Shown here piece by piece: positions 5,135 to 5,599 of a DNA stretch of 5,599 nucleotides. The position numbers and the translations under genes were made by a program. This DNA comes from Candidatus Nesterenkonia stercoripullorum (lineage in GTDB: Bacteria; Actinomycetota; Actinomycetes; Actinomycetales; Micrococcaceae), in contig DXGD01000254.1 of assembly GCA_019114115.1 (NCBI GenBank), positions 1 through 5,599 on the forward strand, in the 5' to 3' direction. The notes beneath the pieces are model-generated. The model ran no database searches and was not told the origin of the DNA. It saw only the letters and a list, made by a program, of their open reading frames with translations. The stretch's first letter is position 1. The number at the start of each line of letters is the position of its first letter.

Positions 5135-5599
5135 GTGCTGCTCGACCTTGCCCGGAGACGTGAAGTGCTCTTCATCGGAGGGAAGGGCGGTGTGGGGAAG
5201 ACCTCCACCGCGTCCGCGCTGGGCCTGCGCTATGCCCGCGGTGGTCACCGGGTGCTGCTGGTCTCCACGGACCCGGCGCACAATATCGGCCACATCTGGG
5301 AGCGCACTATCGGCGACGCGATCGTCCCCCTGTGGCCCGCTCCGGATGAGGCGCCCGGGCGGCAGACTCAGCAGCACGAGGGGAGACAGCACGAGGGGAG
5401 GCAGCACGGGGAGCGACAGGACGGTGAGCAACAGGACGGGGAGCGACCAGGTCAGCTGGACGGGCTCGAGATCGACCCCGAGCTGACGATCGACCGGCAT
5501 CTGCGGCAGGTGGGCTCGACGCTGAAGGACCTCATGCCTGAGCACCTGCATCGGCAGGTGGACCAGCATCTGCGGCTCTCCGCCCAGTCTCCGGGGACC
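5135..5599 (+). CDS. ArsA/Get3-like ATPase (3' end outside the window)
   Basis: Partial gene: 155 residues are visible from a GTG start, open to the window edge. [10 protein letters not shown] (15-24) is the deviant Walker A motif of the ArsA/Get3/MinD class, with signature Lys17 and P-loop Lys22. [13 protein letters not shown] (40-52) is the ArsA/Get3 switch I block with Asp46. [16 protein letters not shown] (108-123) matches the LxALEIDPE strand that follows in this family. It is probably a cytosolic dimeric ATPase. Whether it has the metalloid role of ArsA, the tail-anchored-protein role of Get3, or another role cannot be said from the sequence, and no arsB, arsC or arsR is present in the window. 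Between the switch I block and LDGLEID sits an unusual Q/H/G/E/R-rich insert (about 76-107) encoded by a 15-bp tandem repeat. It lies 30 bp after the dicysteine protein gene and very likely shares its transcript with cstA. Confidence 0.9.
   Translation, partial: MLLDLARRREVLFIGGKGGVGKTSTASALGLRYARGGHRVLLVSTDPAHNIGHIWERTIGDAIVPLWPAPDEAPGRQTQQHEGRQHEGRQHGERQDGEQQDGERPGQLDGLEIDPELTIDRHLRQVGSTLKDLMPEHLHRQVDQHLRLSAQSPGT
5372..5446 (+). repeat. Five tandem 15-bp repeats within the ArsA-like gene
   Basis: Five consecutive 15-bp units begin at 5372, 5387, 5402, 5417 and 5432. All start with CA(G)-(C/G)AC codons and encode [20 protein letters not shown] and QDGER (residues 80-104). The first two units differ at one base, and the later ones diverge more. 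The length is a multiple of three, so the frame is kept. The insert is hydrophilic and probably disordered. Confidence 0.92.

Noticed and set aside
5102..5145. TGA after Cys-Cys as a selenocysteine codon
   Set aside because: The following 40 nt form no SECIS-like hairpin that I can see, a ribosome binding site for the next gene lies there, and termination right after Cys-Cys is the family hallmark.
4823..5569. A 248-codon open frame on the minus strand opposite the dicysteine and ArsA-like genes
   Set aside because: Its leucine/proline/serine repeats are the antisense image of the 15-bp tandem repeat, and the plus strand has clear family motifs and a ribosome binding site.

Overview
The window reads as chromosomal DNA of a high-GC Gram-positive bacterium (Actinomycetota, most likely Micrococcales). 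The evidence is GC-rich coding sequence with GTG and TTG starts, a ppa gene followed by a DUF2342-type zinc metalloprotease as in actinobacterial genomes, and an actinobacterial-style small protein ending in Cys-Cys next to an ArsA-like ATPase. The genus cannot be fixed from the sequence alone. No tRNA, rRNA, insertion sequence or CRISPR array is visible.

Left part (1-2487, minus strand). In transcription order there is a YcaQ/AlkZ-type DNA glycosylase gene (probable TTG start at 2487), a strong hairpin just after its stop (about 1280-1317), the inorganic pyrophosphatase gene ppa (GTG start, good ribosome binding site), and, 3 nt downstream, a zinc-dependent metalloprotease of the DUF2342 family cut off by the window edge. 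The ppa-metalloprotease pair looks like one coupled operon. The glycosylase gene looks separately transcribed.

Middle (2488-3138). A divergent intergenic region holds an operator-like inverted repeat in front of the glycosylase gene. It is followed on the plus strand by a 74-residue TM2-domain membrane protein and a 223-bp intergenic stretch with no convincing signal.

Right part (3139-5599, plus strand). A tightly packed set encodes a short-type CstA transporter (peptide/pyruvate, carbon starvation family), a 91-residue soluble protein ending in Cys-Cys that overlaps cstA by 26 bp, and an ArsA/Get3-like ATPase starting 30 bp later and running off the window. This is the most interesting part. 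A transporter, a small dicysteine-tailed protein and a cytosolic deviant-Walker-A ATPase look like a co-translated functional module whose joint role I do not know. The ATPase carries a five-copy 15-bp tandem repeat in frame, and the end of the dicysteine gene is duplicated as a 14-bp direct repeat.
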